DNA of 64,000 nucleotides, from contig NZ_VIKX01000264.1 in the NCBI RefSeq assembly GCF_009711935.1, positions 37,230 through 101,229 of the forward strand. Reading direction: 5' to 3'. The translations under genes were made by a program, and so were the position numbers. Positions 55,626 to 64,000 of this stretch are shown here, in pieces (within the stretch, counting starts at the first letter, position 1; each line of letters starts with the position of its first letter). Below the pieces are notes generated by a model that saw only the letters and a program-made list of their open reading frames with translations, did not search any database and had not been told where the DNA came from. Origin of the DNA: Dolichospermum sp. UHCC 0259 (GTDB lineage Bacteria; Cyanobacteriota; Cyanobacteriia; Cyanobacteriales; Nostocaceae).

Positions 55626-56510
55626 ATGACAACTGCAACAGAGCATTTACAGACATTAGAAAAACAGGTTTGGATTTGGAGAGATTACCAAATTCAATAT
55701 ACTGTGATGGGTACAGGACAGCCTTTGGTACTAATTCACGGCTTTGGTGCTTCCATTGGCCATTGGCGCAAAAATATCCCGGTTTTGGCTGCTGCTGGTT
55801 ATCAGGTGTTTGCTTTAGATTTGTTGGGATTTGGTGGTTCTGATAAAGCAATCATAGATTACAGCATGGATGTGTGGGCAGAATTATTAAAAGATTTTTG
55901 CAATGCACACATTCAAACACCAGCAATATTTATTGGTAATTCTATTGGCGCTCTTTTAAGTTTAATTGTTTTAACGGAATATCCAGAAATTGCGGCAGGA
56001 GGGGTCTTAATTAACTCTGCTGGTGGGTTGAGTCACCGTCCCCATGAATTGAATCCTGTGCTGCGATTTGTCATGGCAACTTTTAATAAGTTGGTGGCTA
56101 ACCCAGTTACAGGTAAATTCGTTTTTAATCGCATTCGTCAAAAATCGCAAATTCGCCGCACTTTATATCAAGTATATAGCGATCGCACCGCCGTTACCGA
56201 TGAACTTGTAGATTTACTATACAACCCATCTTGTGACCCAGGAGCGCAACAGGTTTTTGCTTCCATTCTCACAGCACCTCCCGGGCCTAGTCCAGAAGAA
56301 TTATTACCTAAGTTAGAATTTCCGTTATTAGTAATTTGGGGTGCAGAAGATCCTTGGACACCAATCACGGGAGCGAATATTTATACAGCAGCGCGAGAAA
56401 ATGGTCAAAATATTAAAGTTGTTCCTATTCCTGGTGCTGGCCATTGTCCCCATGATGAAGTTCCAGATATTGTTAATGGTGAGATTATTGATTGGTTAGG
56501 ACAATTTTAA
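55626..56510 (+). CDS. Alpha/beta-fold hydrolase
   Basis: A 294-residue serine hydrolase. Oxyanion motif LVLIHGFGASIGHW at about 35-48, nucleophile elbow IGNSIGALLS with Ser (GNSIG), acid in VIWGAEDPWTP and His in IPGAGHCPHDEVP. Length and motifs fit epoxide hydrolase/lipase-type proteins common in cyanobacteria, some near chlorophyll or carotenoid genes. The N-terminus (MTTATEHLQTLEKQVWIWRDYQIQYTVMG) is typical. Substrate unknown. Confidence 0.9.
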   Translation: MTTATEHLQTLEKQVWIWRDYQIQYTVMGTGQPLVLIHGFGASIGHWRKNIPVLAAAGYQVFALDLLGFGGSDKAIIDYSMDVWAELLKDFCNAHIQTPAIFIGNSIGALLSLIVLTEYPEIAAGGVLINSAGGLSHRPHELNPVLRFVMATFNKLVANPVTGKFVFNRIRQKSQIRRTLYQVYSDRTAVTDELVDLLYNPSCDPGAQQVFASILTAPPGPSPEELLPKLEFPLLVIWGAEDPWTPITGANIYTAARENGQNIKVVPIPGAGHCPHDEVPDIVNGEIIDWLGQF

Positions 56511-56895
56511 TTATCTCACATCTGTTTTTGAACAGATACATGGGTGTGTTAGCGACAGTAGTGATCGCCATACACATCCTACAATACCTAGCAATGCCTA
56601 ATTTTGTTCAAAAATCAAATAGTAATCCTATATATATTTACATAATAAATATCAGATTTTTATATGTAAAGGATTTCTGATAGTGATTATAAATTCTAAA
56701 CCATAGTAAATACTGATAGTATTCAGATGTGCAGTAATTTTATGTATTATTGCAGAGTGAACAATTCACATGACCACAAAAAAAATGTATTCTTCAATAC
56801 AGAATATTTTTTGAAACAAACAGAAAATCAACCAACTTTATTCAGCAAAAATCAAGGAATCGGGAATTACCGAGTCAGTAATAAGAACAACAACC
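56511..56895. other. Upstream region of amt
   Basis: About 380 bp without a gene; it contains the NtcA-type site at 56787-56800 and several AT-rich stretches. No second gene fits here. Confidence 0.5.
56787..56800. promoter_or_regulatory. NtcA-type binding site upstream of amt
   Basis: GTATTCTTCAATAC: a perfect GTA-N8-TAC, the consensus for the nitrogen regulator NtcA, about 95 bp before the amt ATG. amt is a known NtcA target in cyanobacteria. A matching -10 element about 22 bp downstream is not clear, so the promoter geometry is uncertain. Confidence 0.75.
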
Positions 56896-58341
56896 ATGAA
56901 TAAACGTATTCGTCCTTTATATCGTATTTTAGCACTAGCTATAGGTGCAATGGTTTTGGCAATTTTTGCCCCCACAGTTGTCCAAGCAGCAGATCCTGTG
57001 ACACTGGAATCCTTAGATGCCACAACCAAGCAATTACAAATTTCCATTGATACTACCTGGGTACTACTCACAGGCTTTTTAGTATTTTTCATGCAGACTG
57101 GCTTTTCCATGCTGGAGGCAGGTTTGCTGCGCCAAAGAGGTGTAGTTAATGCCCTATTAGAAAACTTTATTGATGCGGCCGTCACCATTATCATCTGGTG
57201 GGGTGTGGGCTTTGGCATTGCTTTTGGCACAAGCGCAGGTGGGTTTATTGGTACTGACACATTTTTCCTAAGTCAATTACCAGTTGACGGTGCTTTTACC
57301 AATGGTGGTGTGCCTGGAATAGCTTCTGGACTCAATGCCTATACTTTGTTCTTCTTTCAGTTTGCCTTTGCCGCTACTGCCAGTACAATTACTACTGGGG
57401 CAATGGCTGGGAGAACGGACTTTATCGGTGATTTAATCTACAGTGCTGTTATGGCTGCGTTCAGCTATCCCGTAATTGTGCATTGGGTGTGGAACTCCGG
57501 CGGTTGGTTAGCGAAAATAGGTTTTCATGACTTTGCTGGTAGTACAGTAGTTCACACCGTTGGTGGTTGGACGGCTTTAGTAGGTGCTTTTTTACTTGGA
57601 CCCCGGCCTGGACGGACTCCTTGGGGACAAATTCCCCCTGCACACAATTTGGGTTTGGCGGCTTTGGGAACGATGATTCTCTGGTTTGGCTGGTATGGCT
57701 TTAACCCTGGTTCAACTCTGGGTACGGGTAGTCCTGGTTTAATTGGTTTGATTACTCTCAATACTACCCTGGGGGCTGGGGCTGGGGCTTTGTCGGCGAT
57801 GTTTTATCAATATAGTCGTTCGGGTAAATGGGATTTAGTCTATTGTCTGAATGGTTCTTTGGCAGGACTGGTAGGTATTACGGCAGGTTGCGCTTTTGTT
57901 GCCCCTTGGGCGGCGGTGGTGATTGGGTTAACTGGGGGAATTTTAGTGATTTTCGGTATTGATATTATTGAATCATGCAAAATTGATGACCCTGTGGGTG
58001 CATTTGCGGTTCATGGGATTAATGGCATGATGGGGACACTGGCTGTTGGCTTTTTAGGTCAGCCGGAATTGACTTTAACTAAAAAAGCGGGACTGTTTTT
58101 AGGTGGTGGTTTGGATTTACTGGGTGTGCAGATTTTAGGTGTAGTAGCAACGTCTGTTTTTACTATTGTTTTCGCTTTTATTATGTTCTCTGGACTCAAT
58201 GCTATTGGTAGGCTGCGTGTTCATCCTGATGCTGATAAGATTGGGATTGATAACTATGAACATGGTGCAACTGTCTGGCCTGATGTTTATGCTATTGAGG
58301 AATTTGTAGAGGAGGAAAAAAGTCACTCTCATAATCCTTAA
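56896..58341 (+). CDS. amt: Ammonium transporter (Amt family)
   Basis: A 481-residue ammonium/ammonia channel with an N-terminal signal (LALAIGAMVLAIFAPTVVQA). About eleven TM helices follow; landmarks include DTTWVLLTGFLVFFMQTGFSMLEAGLLRQ, DFAGSTVVHTVGGWTALVGAF with the twin-His region (first His), FGWYGFNPGST and AVHGINGMMGTLAVG with the second pore His. Regulated by nitrogen status: an NtcA-type site lies 95 bp upstream. Convergent with the M16 peptidase gene across a 33-bp palindrome. No glnK adjacent. Confidence 0.96.
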   Translation: MNKRIRPLYRILALAIGAMVLAIFAPTVVQAADPVTLESLDATTKQLQISIDTTWVLLTGFLVFFMQTGFSMLEAGLLRQRGVVNALLENFIDAAVTIIIWWGVGFGIAFGTSAGGFIGTDTFFLSQLPVDGAFTNGGVPGIASGLNAYTLFFFQFAFAATASTITTGAMAGRTDFIGDLIYSAVMAAFSYPVIVHWVWNSGGWLAKIGFHDFAGSTVVHTVGGWTALVGAFLLGPRPGRTPWGQIPPAHNLGLAALGTMILWFGWYGFNPGSTLGTGSPGLIGLITLNTTLGAGAGALSAMFYQYSRSGKWDLVYCLNGSLAGLVGITAGCAFVAPWAAVVIGLTGGILVIFGIDIIESCKIDDPVGAFAVHGINGMMGTLAVGFLGQPELTLTKKAGLFLGGGLDLLGVQILGVVATSVFTIVFAFIMFSGLNAIGRLRVHPDADKIGIDNYEHGATVWPDVYAIEEFVEEEKSHSHNP

Positions 58342-58347
58342 ATTGTT

Positions 58348-58380
58348 AGATCCCCGACTTCTTGAAGAAGTCGGGGATCT
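58348..58380. repeat. 33-bp palindrome, copy 4 (between amt and M16 gene)
   Basis: AGATCCCCGACTTCTT / GAAGTCGGGGATCT around one central base, in a convergent gap of 50 bp. Probably functions as a shared terminator. Confidence 0.9.
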
Positions 58381-58391
58381 TGAGGATCTTT

Positions 58392-59897
58392 TTATTTTTT
58401 AGCTGCTGGTTGAGTGCTGGGAATGGTAATGTCTATAGTTGTGACTTTTGGGGCTAGGTTGGTTAATGATTGTTTCATGGCTGCTTGGTTTCCAACTACT
58501 AAGGTGACTAAATTTTCTGGTTTGAGGTATTTTTGGGCTACTCGTTTTACGTCTGCGACTGTGGTAGCGGTGATGGCTTTTTGATAGCGAAAGAGGAAAT
58601 CGGCAGGATAGCCATAATATTCATATCGCATTAATCTGGATAATGTTTGACTAGGATCTTGAAAGTTGAAGACAAAGGAGTTGAGGGTGGAGTCTTTGGC
58701 TTTATTTAATTCTTGAACGGTGATATTTGCGGTTTGTAGTCGTTTAATTTCTGTTTCTAGGGATTTGATGAATTGAACTGTGGTTTCGGTGCGGGTTTGT
58801 CCTCCAGCGACGAATGTTCCTGGGTAGTCGAAACGGGGACTCCACATTCCATATACAGAGTAAGCTAATCCTTGACGCGATCGCAATTCATTAAATAAAC
58901 GTCCGCCAAATCCATTTAATATGCCATTCATGACATCCAAGGCTGGATAATCGGGATTGTCGAATTTTCCGCCTAAATGACCAATTAAAACACTACTTTG
59001 GGTGAGTTGGGGTTGATTAACGAAATATACACCACCTAAATTAGCTTGGGTGACTTGTGGTAATGGGGTTTTGGCAATTTCAGGGTTGGGTTTCCAATCA
59101 CCTAATTTGGCTTGGATGAGCGATCGCATTTTTTGAGCATTAAAATCACCGACAATCCCTAAAATGATATTATTGGGGTGAAAATATTGTTGATAAAATT
59201 TCAGCAAATCATCACGGGAAATTTGATCGAGAGTTGCATATTCAACTGTTCGGGCATAAGGACTTTCTTTGCCATAAATTAATTTTCTCAACTCTCGACT
59301 GGCAATACTATTAGGATTATCATTGCGACGAGCAATAGCACCGCGAATTTGAGTTTTATTCAAATCTAACTTTTCTTGGGCAAAAGCCGGTTCTCGCAGT
59401 ACCTCAGTAAATAACCCAAATACCATGTCTATGTCTTCTGTCAAGGCTTCAAAACTAGCACTTCCAGCCGCTTCACCCATATCTGTTTCCACAGCAGCAG
59501 CCCGTTGTTCTAGAATTTCATTTAATTTATCTGCGGAATGTTTTTGAGTGCCACCACTTCGCAATGTAGAACCCACCAAAGTGGCTAAACCTGCTTTTTC
59601 TGATTGTTCCCAACGACTACCTGTTCTGATTAGTGCTGTACCATTTACCAATGGTAGTTCATGATCTTCCATCAAATAAACTACTAAACCATTTTTGAGA
59701 ACATACCGTTCATACTTGGGTAATTTAATTGCTGAAATCGGCGGAAATTTTAACTCATCGTAATGCTTGGCTGTGGTTGCTGCCCAAGAAAAATTCAAAT
59801 TTACGAGCAAACAAGCAACAACAATCACTAATGTGAAAACAAATCTTTGTCCCTTAGAAAAGTGGAATTTTTTGCTTTTCAAATCTAACCTCAACAT
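58392..59897 (-). CDS. M16-family peptidase homologue without the zinc motif (partner subunit)
   Basis: A 501-residue exported protein (signal-like GQRFVFTLVIVVACLLVNLNFSWA). It has the M16 fold (YVLKNGLVVYLMEDHELPLVNGTALIRTGSRWE) but in place of HxxEH it reads TLVGSTLRSGG. The C-terminal half has FGGRLFNELRSRQGLAYSVYG, the R/Y substrate-binding pattern of M16 beta-type partners. Thus it is probably the non-catalytic subunit that pairs with the following upstream-encoded peptidase, as in mitochondrial processing peptidase. Start ATG at 59897 is preferred to one 18 codons earlier. Same operon as the active subunit. Confidence 0.88.
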   Translation of the reverse strand: MLRLDLKSKKFHFSKGQRFVFTLVIVVACLLVNLNFSWAATTAKHYDELKFPPISAIKLPKYERYVLKNGLVVYLMEDHELPLVNGTALIRTGSRWEQSEKAGLATLVGSTLRSGGTQKHSADKLNEILEQRAAAVETDMGEAAGSASFEALTEDIDMVFGLFTEVLREPAFAQEKLDLNKTQIRGAIARRNDNPNSIASRELRKLIYGKESPYARTVEYATLDQISRDDLLKFYQQYFHPNNIILGIVGDFNAQKMRSLIQAKLGDWKPNPEIAKTPLPQVTQANLGGVYFVNQPQLTQSSVLIGHLGGKFDNPDYPALDVMNGILNGFGGRLFNELRSRQGLAYSVYGMWSPRFDYPGTFVAGGQTRTETTVQFIKSLETEIKRLQTANITVQELNKAKDSTLNSFVFNFQDPSQTLSRLMRYEYYGYPADFLFRYQKAITATTVADVKRVAQKYLKPENLVTLVVGNQAAMKQSLTNLAPKVTTIDITIPSTQPAAKK

Positions 59898-59919
59898 ATC
59901 TATTTTCAAATTTGAATTA

Positions 59920-61470
59920 CTATCCTGGTTGTTTGGATAACAACTTGCCAACTATGCGATTTTCTGGCGTAAATGTGGCTTGGGCGACTCTTTGAATATC
60001 TTCAGGAGTGACGGCGGCAATTTTATCTAATTGCTGAAATAAGTTGCGCCAAGAACCGGTTTTGACTTCATATTCTAATAACTGTGATGCCATGCCAGAA
60101 TTAGAATCAAGACTGCGTAATAAACCGGCTCTAGCTTGGGTTTTTAGTCGTGCCAATTCCACCGCAGATACAGGTTCAGTTTTGAGTTTATCAATTTCTT
60201 GACGTAAGGCGATCGCTACTTCATCTACTGTTTTCCCTGGAGATGTGAGAGCATAAAAGAAGATGAGATTAGGATATTTATCCCCTGGAAAGCCACTATA
60301 ACCTTGAGCATTCAGAGCTAAACTTTGTTTTTCTACTAAAGACTTATAAAGTCTTGATGTTCTCCCGTCACTCAATAAACTGCCAATAATTTCATAAACT
60401 GCATTATCAGGATGGGTAACAGCCGGACGATGATAACCTTCTAAATACCAAGGTTGTGTAGCAAGTTCTAAAGTAACTTCTCTGGTGGCGGTTTGCTGGG
60501 GTTCTACGGGCAGTTTCTGTTGAGGTTTAGGTTTAGCTTGATAACGCCCAAAATAAATTTGTGCCAGTTTTTTGACTTCAGCAGGATTGACATCTCCCAC
60601 AATAGCAATTGTTAAATTACTGGGAGCATAATAAGCCTCAAAAAACTTCCTCACATTCTCCGGTGTTAAGTTGCGAATATCTTGATCATAACCAATTACT
60701 GGTCGGCGGTAAGGATGAACTTTGAAAGCAGCATCTATGAATTTTTCAACCATCTGGCCGATAGGAGAATTTTCAACTCGTAAGCGTCTTTCTTCCAAAA
60801 TTACTTCTTTTTCTTTATAAAATTCTCGAAATACAGGATCTAAGAACCGATCTGATTCTAAGGACATCCATAGTTCTAATTTATTCGATGGAAAGCTATA
60901 AAAATAGCGGGTAGCTTCGGAAGAAGTAGTTGCATTTAAACCCACACCTCCAGCTTGTTCAACTATTTGCCCCATTTCGTTTTGTTTAACTAATGTCAGG
61001 GCTTGAGATTCTACTGATTTAAATTCAGTTTCTAACCGCGCTAGTTCATCTTTTTTTCCGCTGGTTTTTGCGGTTTTGATTTGGTTATCTAAATTTTCTA
61101 ACTTTTCTAAAAGTGGTGCTTCGGCTTGATAATCTTTAGTGCCGATGCGCTTTGTGCCTTTAAATGCTAGATGTTCGAGAAAGTGGGCTACCCCTGTTTG
61201 TCCATCTGGTTCATCAATGCCACCGACATCAGCATAGGTGAGAAAGGAAACTACTGGGGCTTGATGTCTTTCTAAAACAATGAATTTTAGCCCATTATCC
61301 AGGCTAAATTCGGTGAGACGATTAATTACTTGTTCTAGGTAAGGTTGAATGGAATTTGGGGATTTTTGCAGGGCTAAAGCTGTTTCCGGTATCCATCCCC
61401 AACCAAATACTATTAACGCCAAAGTGGTGGCTAATAGCCGACGGAATGGGAACTTTTTAACGTTACCCAT
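59920..61470 (-). CDS. M16-family zinc peptidase, catalytic subunit
   Basis: A 516-residue exported peptidase with signal (LLATTLALIVFGWGWIPETALA). The inverted zinc motif is GVAHFLEHLAFKG (HxxEH) with the third Glu about 75 residues on in EVILEERRLRVE. The protein contains an extra coiled region (residues about 120-170, EKLENLDNQIKTAK...) after the zinc motif. It precedes the inactive partner by 22 bp. Probably degrades periplasmic peptides or processes exported proteins. Start ATG 61470 (MGNVKKFPFRR) is preferred to 61503. Confidence 0.9.
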   Translation of the reverse strand: MGNVKKFPFRRLLATTLALIVFGWGWIPETALALQKSPNSIQPYLEQVINRLTEFSLDNGLKFIVLERHQAPVVSFLTYADVGGIDEPDGQTGVAHFLEHLAFKGTKRIGTKDYQAEAPLLEKLENLDNQIKTAKTSGKKDELARLETEFKSVESQALTLVKQNEMGQIVEQAGGVGLNATTSSEATRYFYSFPSNKLELWMSLESDRFLDPVFREFYKEKEVILEERRLRVENSPIGQMVEKFIDAAFKVHPYRRPVIGYDQDIRNLTPENVRKFFEAYYAPSNLTIAIVGDVNPAEVKKLAQIYFGRYQAKPKPQQKLPVEPQQTATREVTLELATQPWYLEGYHRPAVTHPDNAVYEIIGSLLSDGRTSRLYKSLVEKQSLALNAQGYSGFPGDKYPNLIFFYALTSPGKTVDEVAIALRQEIDKLKTEPVSAVELARLKTQARAGLLRSLDSNSGMASQLLEYEVKTGSWRNLFQQLDKIAAVTPEDIQRVAQATFTPENRIVGKLLSKQPG

Positions 61471-61647
61471 GAAAAAATTTAAAATTGTCTGGTGCATAAG
61501 CAAAAGTTAAATTAAATTTACATTACTTGAGAAATAGACTACTTAACAACAAGAGAGTTATCTTCTATTAAGCTTTTTGTATTTTTAGCATTTGATGTTG
61601 CACAATAGGGCTACGAATCTTGTTTTAAAGATATCAAAATAACTACT

Positions 61648-62262
61648 ATGCGAATTTTTAGTTCTCCTCCATCATCAGAAGTACAGGCGCGTACACGCAT
61701 TTTACAAGCAGCACAACGACTATTTGCAGCCAAAGGGTTTGAGGGAACTACAACCCGTGATTTAGCACAAACCGCAGGGGTAGCTGAAGGAACTCTCTTT
61801 CGTCATTTTGCCAATAAAAAAGCAATTTTGGTGGAAGTGGCCACTAGCGGTTGGGTGGATATTCTCACGGATTTACTGACAGAACTGAGCGAAATGGGTA
61901 GCTATAAGGCGATCGCTCAAGTGATGCGGCGACGGATGTGGAATTTACAAAAAAACGCCGATATTATGCGCGTTTGCTTTATGGAAGTCCAATTTCATCC
62001 AGATTTGCGCGATCGCATTCAAACAGAAGTTATTGATAAAATGACAGATGTTGCTGAAGCATTTTTTCAAACCGCAATAGATAAAGGCATCTATCGTCAG
62101 ATGGATGCCAAACTTGGAGCTAAAGTTTTTCTAGGTTTATTTGCGATCGCTGGTTTCTCTGATCATACCCTCATAGACCCCAACGCCTCCCCCCAAGAAA
62201 TGCAAAAAATGGCGGAGGGGTTAGCGGATATCTTTCTTAACGGTGTCCTAGCGAGGGAATAG
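61648..62262 (+). CDS. TetR/AcrR-family transcriptional regulator
   Basis: A 204-residue repressor-type protein. The N-terminal HTH ARTRILQAAQRLFAAKGFEGTTTRDLAQTAGVAEGTLFRHFANKKAIL is classic TetR. The C-terminal ligand domain is helical (VMRRRMWNLQKNADIMRVCFMEVQFHP). It is divergent from the M16 pair (about 180 bp between starts), so these peptidase genes could be a target. Ligand unknown. Confidence 0.93.
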   Translation: MRIFSSPPSSEVQARTRILQAAQRLFAAKGFEGTTTRDLAQTAGVAEGTLFRHFANKKAILVEVATSGWVDILTDLLTELSEMGSYKAIAQVMRRRMWNLQKNADIMRVCFMEVQFHPDLRDRIQTEVIDKMTDVAEAFFQTAIDKGIYRQMDAKLGAKVFLGLFAIAGFSDHTLIDPNASPQEMQKMAEGLADIFLNGVLARE

Positions 62263-62265
62263 GTG

Positions 62266-62341
62266 ACAGGTTACAGGTTACAGGTTACAGGTTACAGGTT
62301 ACAACTGACCAATCACCAATCACCAATCACCAATCACCAAT
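62266..62341. repeat. ACAGGTT and CACCAAT heptad arrays
   Basis: Five perfect ACAGGTT units (62266-62300) then ACAACTG, followed by about five CACCAAT-type units (62308-62341). The array lies between the tetR stop and the DUF4332-like gene stop, again in a convergent gap. Confidence 0.95.
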
Positions 62342-62343
62342 AA

Positions 62344-62784
62344 CTAATTACCCATTGCTTGCGCTTGATGACTCCACTGTTGCACTAACTCGACTGCTGG
62401 ACACAAATCACGATTATGCAATGTTGCTACTTGCAAACGCATAACCTGTCTATGCAATCTGTGAGTAGGAGTTTGCGCTAATTGTTGCACGGAAATAACC
62501 CCAGAGTGAAGCAATACACCACAATATTGAGTTCCTACACTGGGAACACGAGCTAAACCTGCTAAAACAACCCATTTATTCACAGAATGAATATTTACCT
62601 GTAATTTACCCGCTAATACTATTCTCTCTTCTGGAGTTTTTCCCCTATTAATTAGTTCTTCTGTGGTAGTGATGCCACAATTTTTTAATTGAGCTTGATC
62701 TTCTGCACTTAATCCTGGTAAATCTTTGACAGGCCAATCGGATTTTTGAAGTAAATTTCTATTAGTTGCACGGTTAATGGTCAT
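62344..62784 (-). CDS. DUF4332-like helix-hairpin-helix protein
   Basis: A 146-residue protein with a HhH-type domain repeated twice: LPGLSAEDQAQLKNCGITTTEELINRG and LARVPSVGTQYCGVLLHSGVISVQQLAQT. Such double HhH units are the DUF4332 pattern, a non-specific nucleic-acid-binding or protein-interaction fold. It starts MTINRATNRNLLQKSDW. Its function in cyanobacteria is unknown. Confidence 0.82.
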   Translation of the reverse strand: MTINRATNRNLLQKSDWPVKDLPGLSAEDQAQLKNCGITTTEELINRGKTPEERIVLAGKLQVNIHSVNKWVVLAGLARVPSVGTQYCGVLLHSGVISVQQLAQTPTHRLHRQVMRLQVATLHNRDLCPAVELVQQWSHQAQAMGN

Positions 62785-63099
62785 TTTTTGAGTTTTTAGT
62801 ATGGGTTAATTTATGTCAAAATTCAGAATTTACTAGGATTTTGCCTTCTGAATTCTCACACTCTTATCAAATCGCCATCCATCTAGAGGATGGTATTACT
62901 AACATTATCACCTATAAAAAATGTCAACTCCAATTTATTTACTGTTCAACTTCCTACATTAAAGGAGATTCACAGTCAATAATGCCCGATAAGTGTCATC
63001 TGAAATCTAAAAATTTAATTACAAATATTAACTTAATCCTTTTCTTAAAGATCCCCGACTTCTTAAAGAAGTCGGGGATCTGCGGGATATGATATATTC
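62785..63099. other. Intergenic region with 33-bp palindrome
   Basis: AT-rich; contains only palindrome copy 5 at 63049-63081. An 83-codon frame (62841-63092) runs through the palindrome and is not credible. Confidence 0.5.
63049..63081. repeat. 33-bp palindrome, copy 5 (downstream of phzF-like gene)
   Basis: AGATCCCCGACTTCTT and AAAGAAGTCGGGGATCT; lies about 20 bp after the PhzF stop on the minus strand, so it may terminate that gene. Confidence 0.9.
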
Positions 63100-63900
63100 T
63101 TAACCTAAAGTTAATTGTCCGTGCATTACTGTTACAGCTTGTCCAGATATAAAAACGCGGTTTGCACCGGGATAGTATACTTTCACAACTCCACCCCGAC
63201 TAGAAGCTTGATAGGCTAGAAATTCATCTTTTCCTAACTTATTCCGCCAAAAGGGAGCTAAACAACAATGTGCCGCACCCGTTACCGGATCTTCATTAAT
63301 CCCCAAGGTAGGGGCAAAAAAGCGGGAGACAAAATCATATTCTGAGTTAGAATCAGCAATGCTAGTGACAATAATATCCGCCTTGATTAAGGTTTTCATC
63401 TGCTGGAAATTCGGCTGCATTTCTCTAACTAATTGCTCAGATTCTACTTCCACTAAATAGCCGAGAGAATTTTGCACAACAGACTTGCAAGTTACTCCTA
63501 AAACTTGACTTAATTCTGGAGGTGATTCAACAGATTGGGAAAGATTCACCGGAAAATCTAACTGAATCCAATTATTTTCTAGTCTAGCTATCAGTATACC
63601 ACTTTTTGTATAAAAATGCGCCTCTTGATTTGGTAATAAATATCCTTGTGACCATAATACATGAGCGCTCGCTAAAGTAGCGTGTCCACACAGGGGAACT
63701 TCTACCGTTGGAGTAAACCAGCGTAAATTAAAACCGTCATCTTGTTTAATTAAAAAAGCGGTTTCTGATAAGTTCATTTCCTGGGCAATATTTTGCATCC
63801 ACAATTCAGATTGTGGACTATCTAAAACACATACAGCCGCAGGATTTCCTGTGAATGGAGTATTAGTGAAAGCGTCTACTTGAGTAATAATTTGGATCAT
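63100..63900 (-). CDS. PhzF-family isomerase/epimerase
   Basis: A 266-residue protein of the PhzF fold (diaminopimelate epimerase-like). VDAFTNTPFTGNPAAVCVLDS at the N-terminus, then EMNLSETAFL with the catalytic Glu, FTPTVEVPLCGHATLASAHVLW (the GHAT signature) and ITSIADSNSEYDFVSRFFAPTLGINEDPVTGAAHCCLAPFW. PhzF proteins catalyse isomerisations of small cyclic or linear substrates; outside phenazine producers the substrate is usually unknown. No phenazine genes are present. Start MIQIITQV at 63900. Confidence 0.92.
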   Translation of the reverse strand: MIQIITQVDAFTNTPFTGNPAAVCVLDSPQSELWMQNIAQEMNLSETAFLIKQDDGFNLRWFTPTVEVPLCGHATLASAHVLWSQGYLLPNQEAHFYTKSGILIARLENNWIQLDFPVNLSQSVESPPELSQVLGVTCKSVVQNSLGYLVEVESEQLVREMQPNFQQMKTLIKADIIVTSIADSNSEYDFVSRFFAPTLGINEDPVTGAAHCCLAPFWRNKLGKDEFLAYQASSRGGVVKVYYPGANRVFISGQAVTVMHGQLTLG

Positions 63901-63918
63901 TTTTATAACTATCTAAAT

Positions 63919-64000
63919 CTATGATTCTGTGTGAGATTTTAACCATTGTTCTAAGTCGTTAATATCTCCAAAATCTAATAATGCTTCTCCCAAGTCTTCT
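63919..64000 (-). CDS. C-terminus of a DUF4351-containing protein (truncated by window edge)
   Basis: On the minus strand the frame reads EDLGEALLDFGDINDLEQWL and ends KSHTES, then TAG at 63919-63921. This is the DUF4351 pattern (EALLDF...DLEQWL), found at the C-terminus of Rpn-like/PD-(D/E)XK transposase-related proteins of cyanobacteria. The remainder lies beyond the window. Identity is inferred from the tail only. Confidence 0.7.
   Translation of the reverse strand, partial: EDLGEALLDFGDINDLEQWLKSHTES

Noticed and set aside
62841..63092. 83-codon ORF on the plus strand
   Set aside because: It reads through the 33-bp palindrome and AT-rich spacer and has no family-like features.

Overview
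This window reads as chromosomal DNA of a filamentous, probably heterocystous (Nostocales-type) cyanobacterium. It is AT-rich, carries many copies of the HIP1 octamer GCGATCGC, and contains typical cyanobacterial genes: chlM, sqdB/sqdX, ycf46/ycf35, lrtA, a SigF-type sigma factor, a CyaB-type adenylate cyclase, and amt with an NtcA-type site. Intergenic regions are full of 7-bp tandem repeats (STRR), which are characteristic of heterocyst formers. No prophage, CRISPR array, complete insertion sequence or rRNA operon was seen. The species cannot be fixed from the sequence alone.

Layout. 0-3.5 kb: tail of an unknown gene overlapping a HicA-like toxin, a WcaF-like acetyltransferase and a Wzc-like tyrosine autokinase (surface polysaccharide). 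3.7-8.3 kb: tRNA-Leu(CAA), M48 peptidase, msrA, lipB, lrtA/hpf and a PrxQ/Bcp peroxiredoxin. 8.5-15.8 kb: NagX-like acyltransferase, galE, a two-SDR operon divergent from an HxlR regulator, a two-gene membrane module with a TauE/UreH-like plus ferric-reductase-like fusion, and an M28 peptidase. 15.8-24.1 kb: a response-regulator relic, SigF, a Ser/Thr kinase, a membrane GTPase, a DUF937 protein, chlM and a small conserved protein. 24.1-30.3 kb: a heptad array, the cyclase, the sulfolipid genes sqdB-sqdX and a lipoprotein candidate. 30.4-38.5 kb: an RHH protein, ycf46-ycf35, an antitoxin/PIN-toxin pair, aspA-like lyase, an MFS transporter, a sensor-kinase-like protein lacking its key motifs, and tRNA-Lys(CTT). 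38.9-52.4 kb: mfd, a CorC/HlyC-type membrane protein, a cyclase-family hydrolase, a 1.6-kb sparse region, an SGNH hydrolase, a one-TM protein, an SLH-domain protein and a Na+/H+ or K+/H+ antiporter. 52.5-64 kb: rtcB interrupted by an intein, a HAD hydrolase, tRNA-Ala(CGC), an alpha/beta hydrolase, amt, a pair of M16 peptidases, a TetR regulator, a DUF4332-like protein, a PhzF protein and the C-terminus of a DUF4351 protein.

Most notable observations: (1) rtcB carries an in-frame 188-residue intein exactly at the metal-binding cysteine, with what looks like an eroded HNH endonuclease inside. (2) mfd contains two in-frame insertions made of repeat DNA (a heptad array and a GC-rich palindrome), and the sqdX C-terminus is also repeat-encoded. 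(3) A GAF/histidine-kinase-like protein has Gln in place of the phospho-accepting His and degenerate ATP-binding glycines. (4) Several dispersed palindrome families are present: five copies of a 33-bp palindrome, two MITE-like elements with AGGACTTACGCA ends, and a multi-hairpin element. (5) amt has a perfect GTA-N8-TAC site. No clear multi-gene defence system or wholly new system is evident; the interest is mainly in selfish or repeat DNA inside housekeeping genes.
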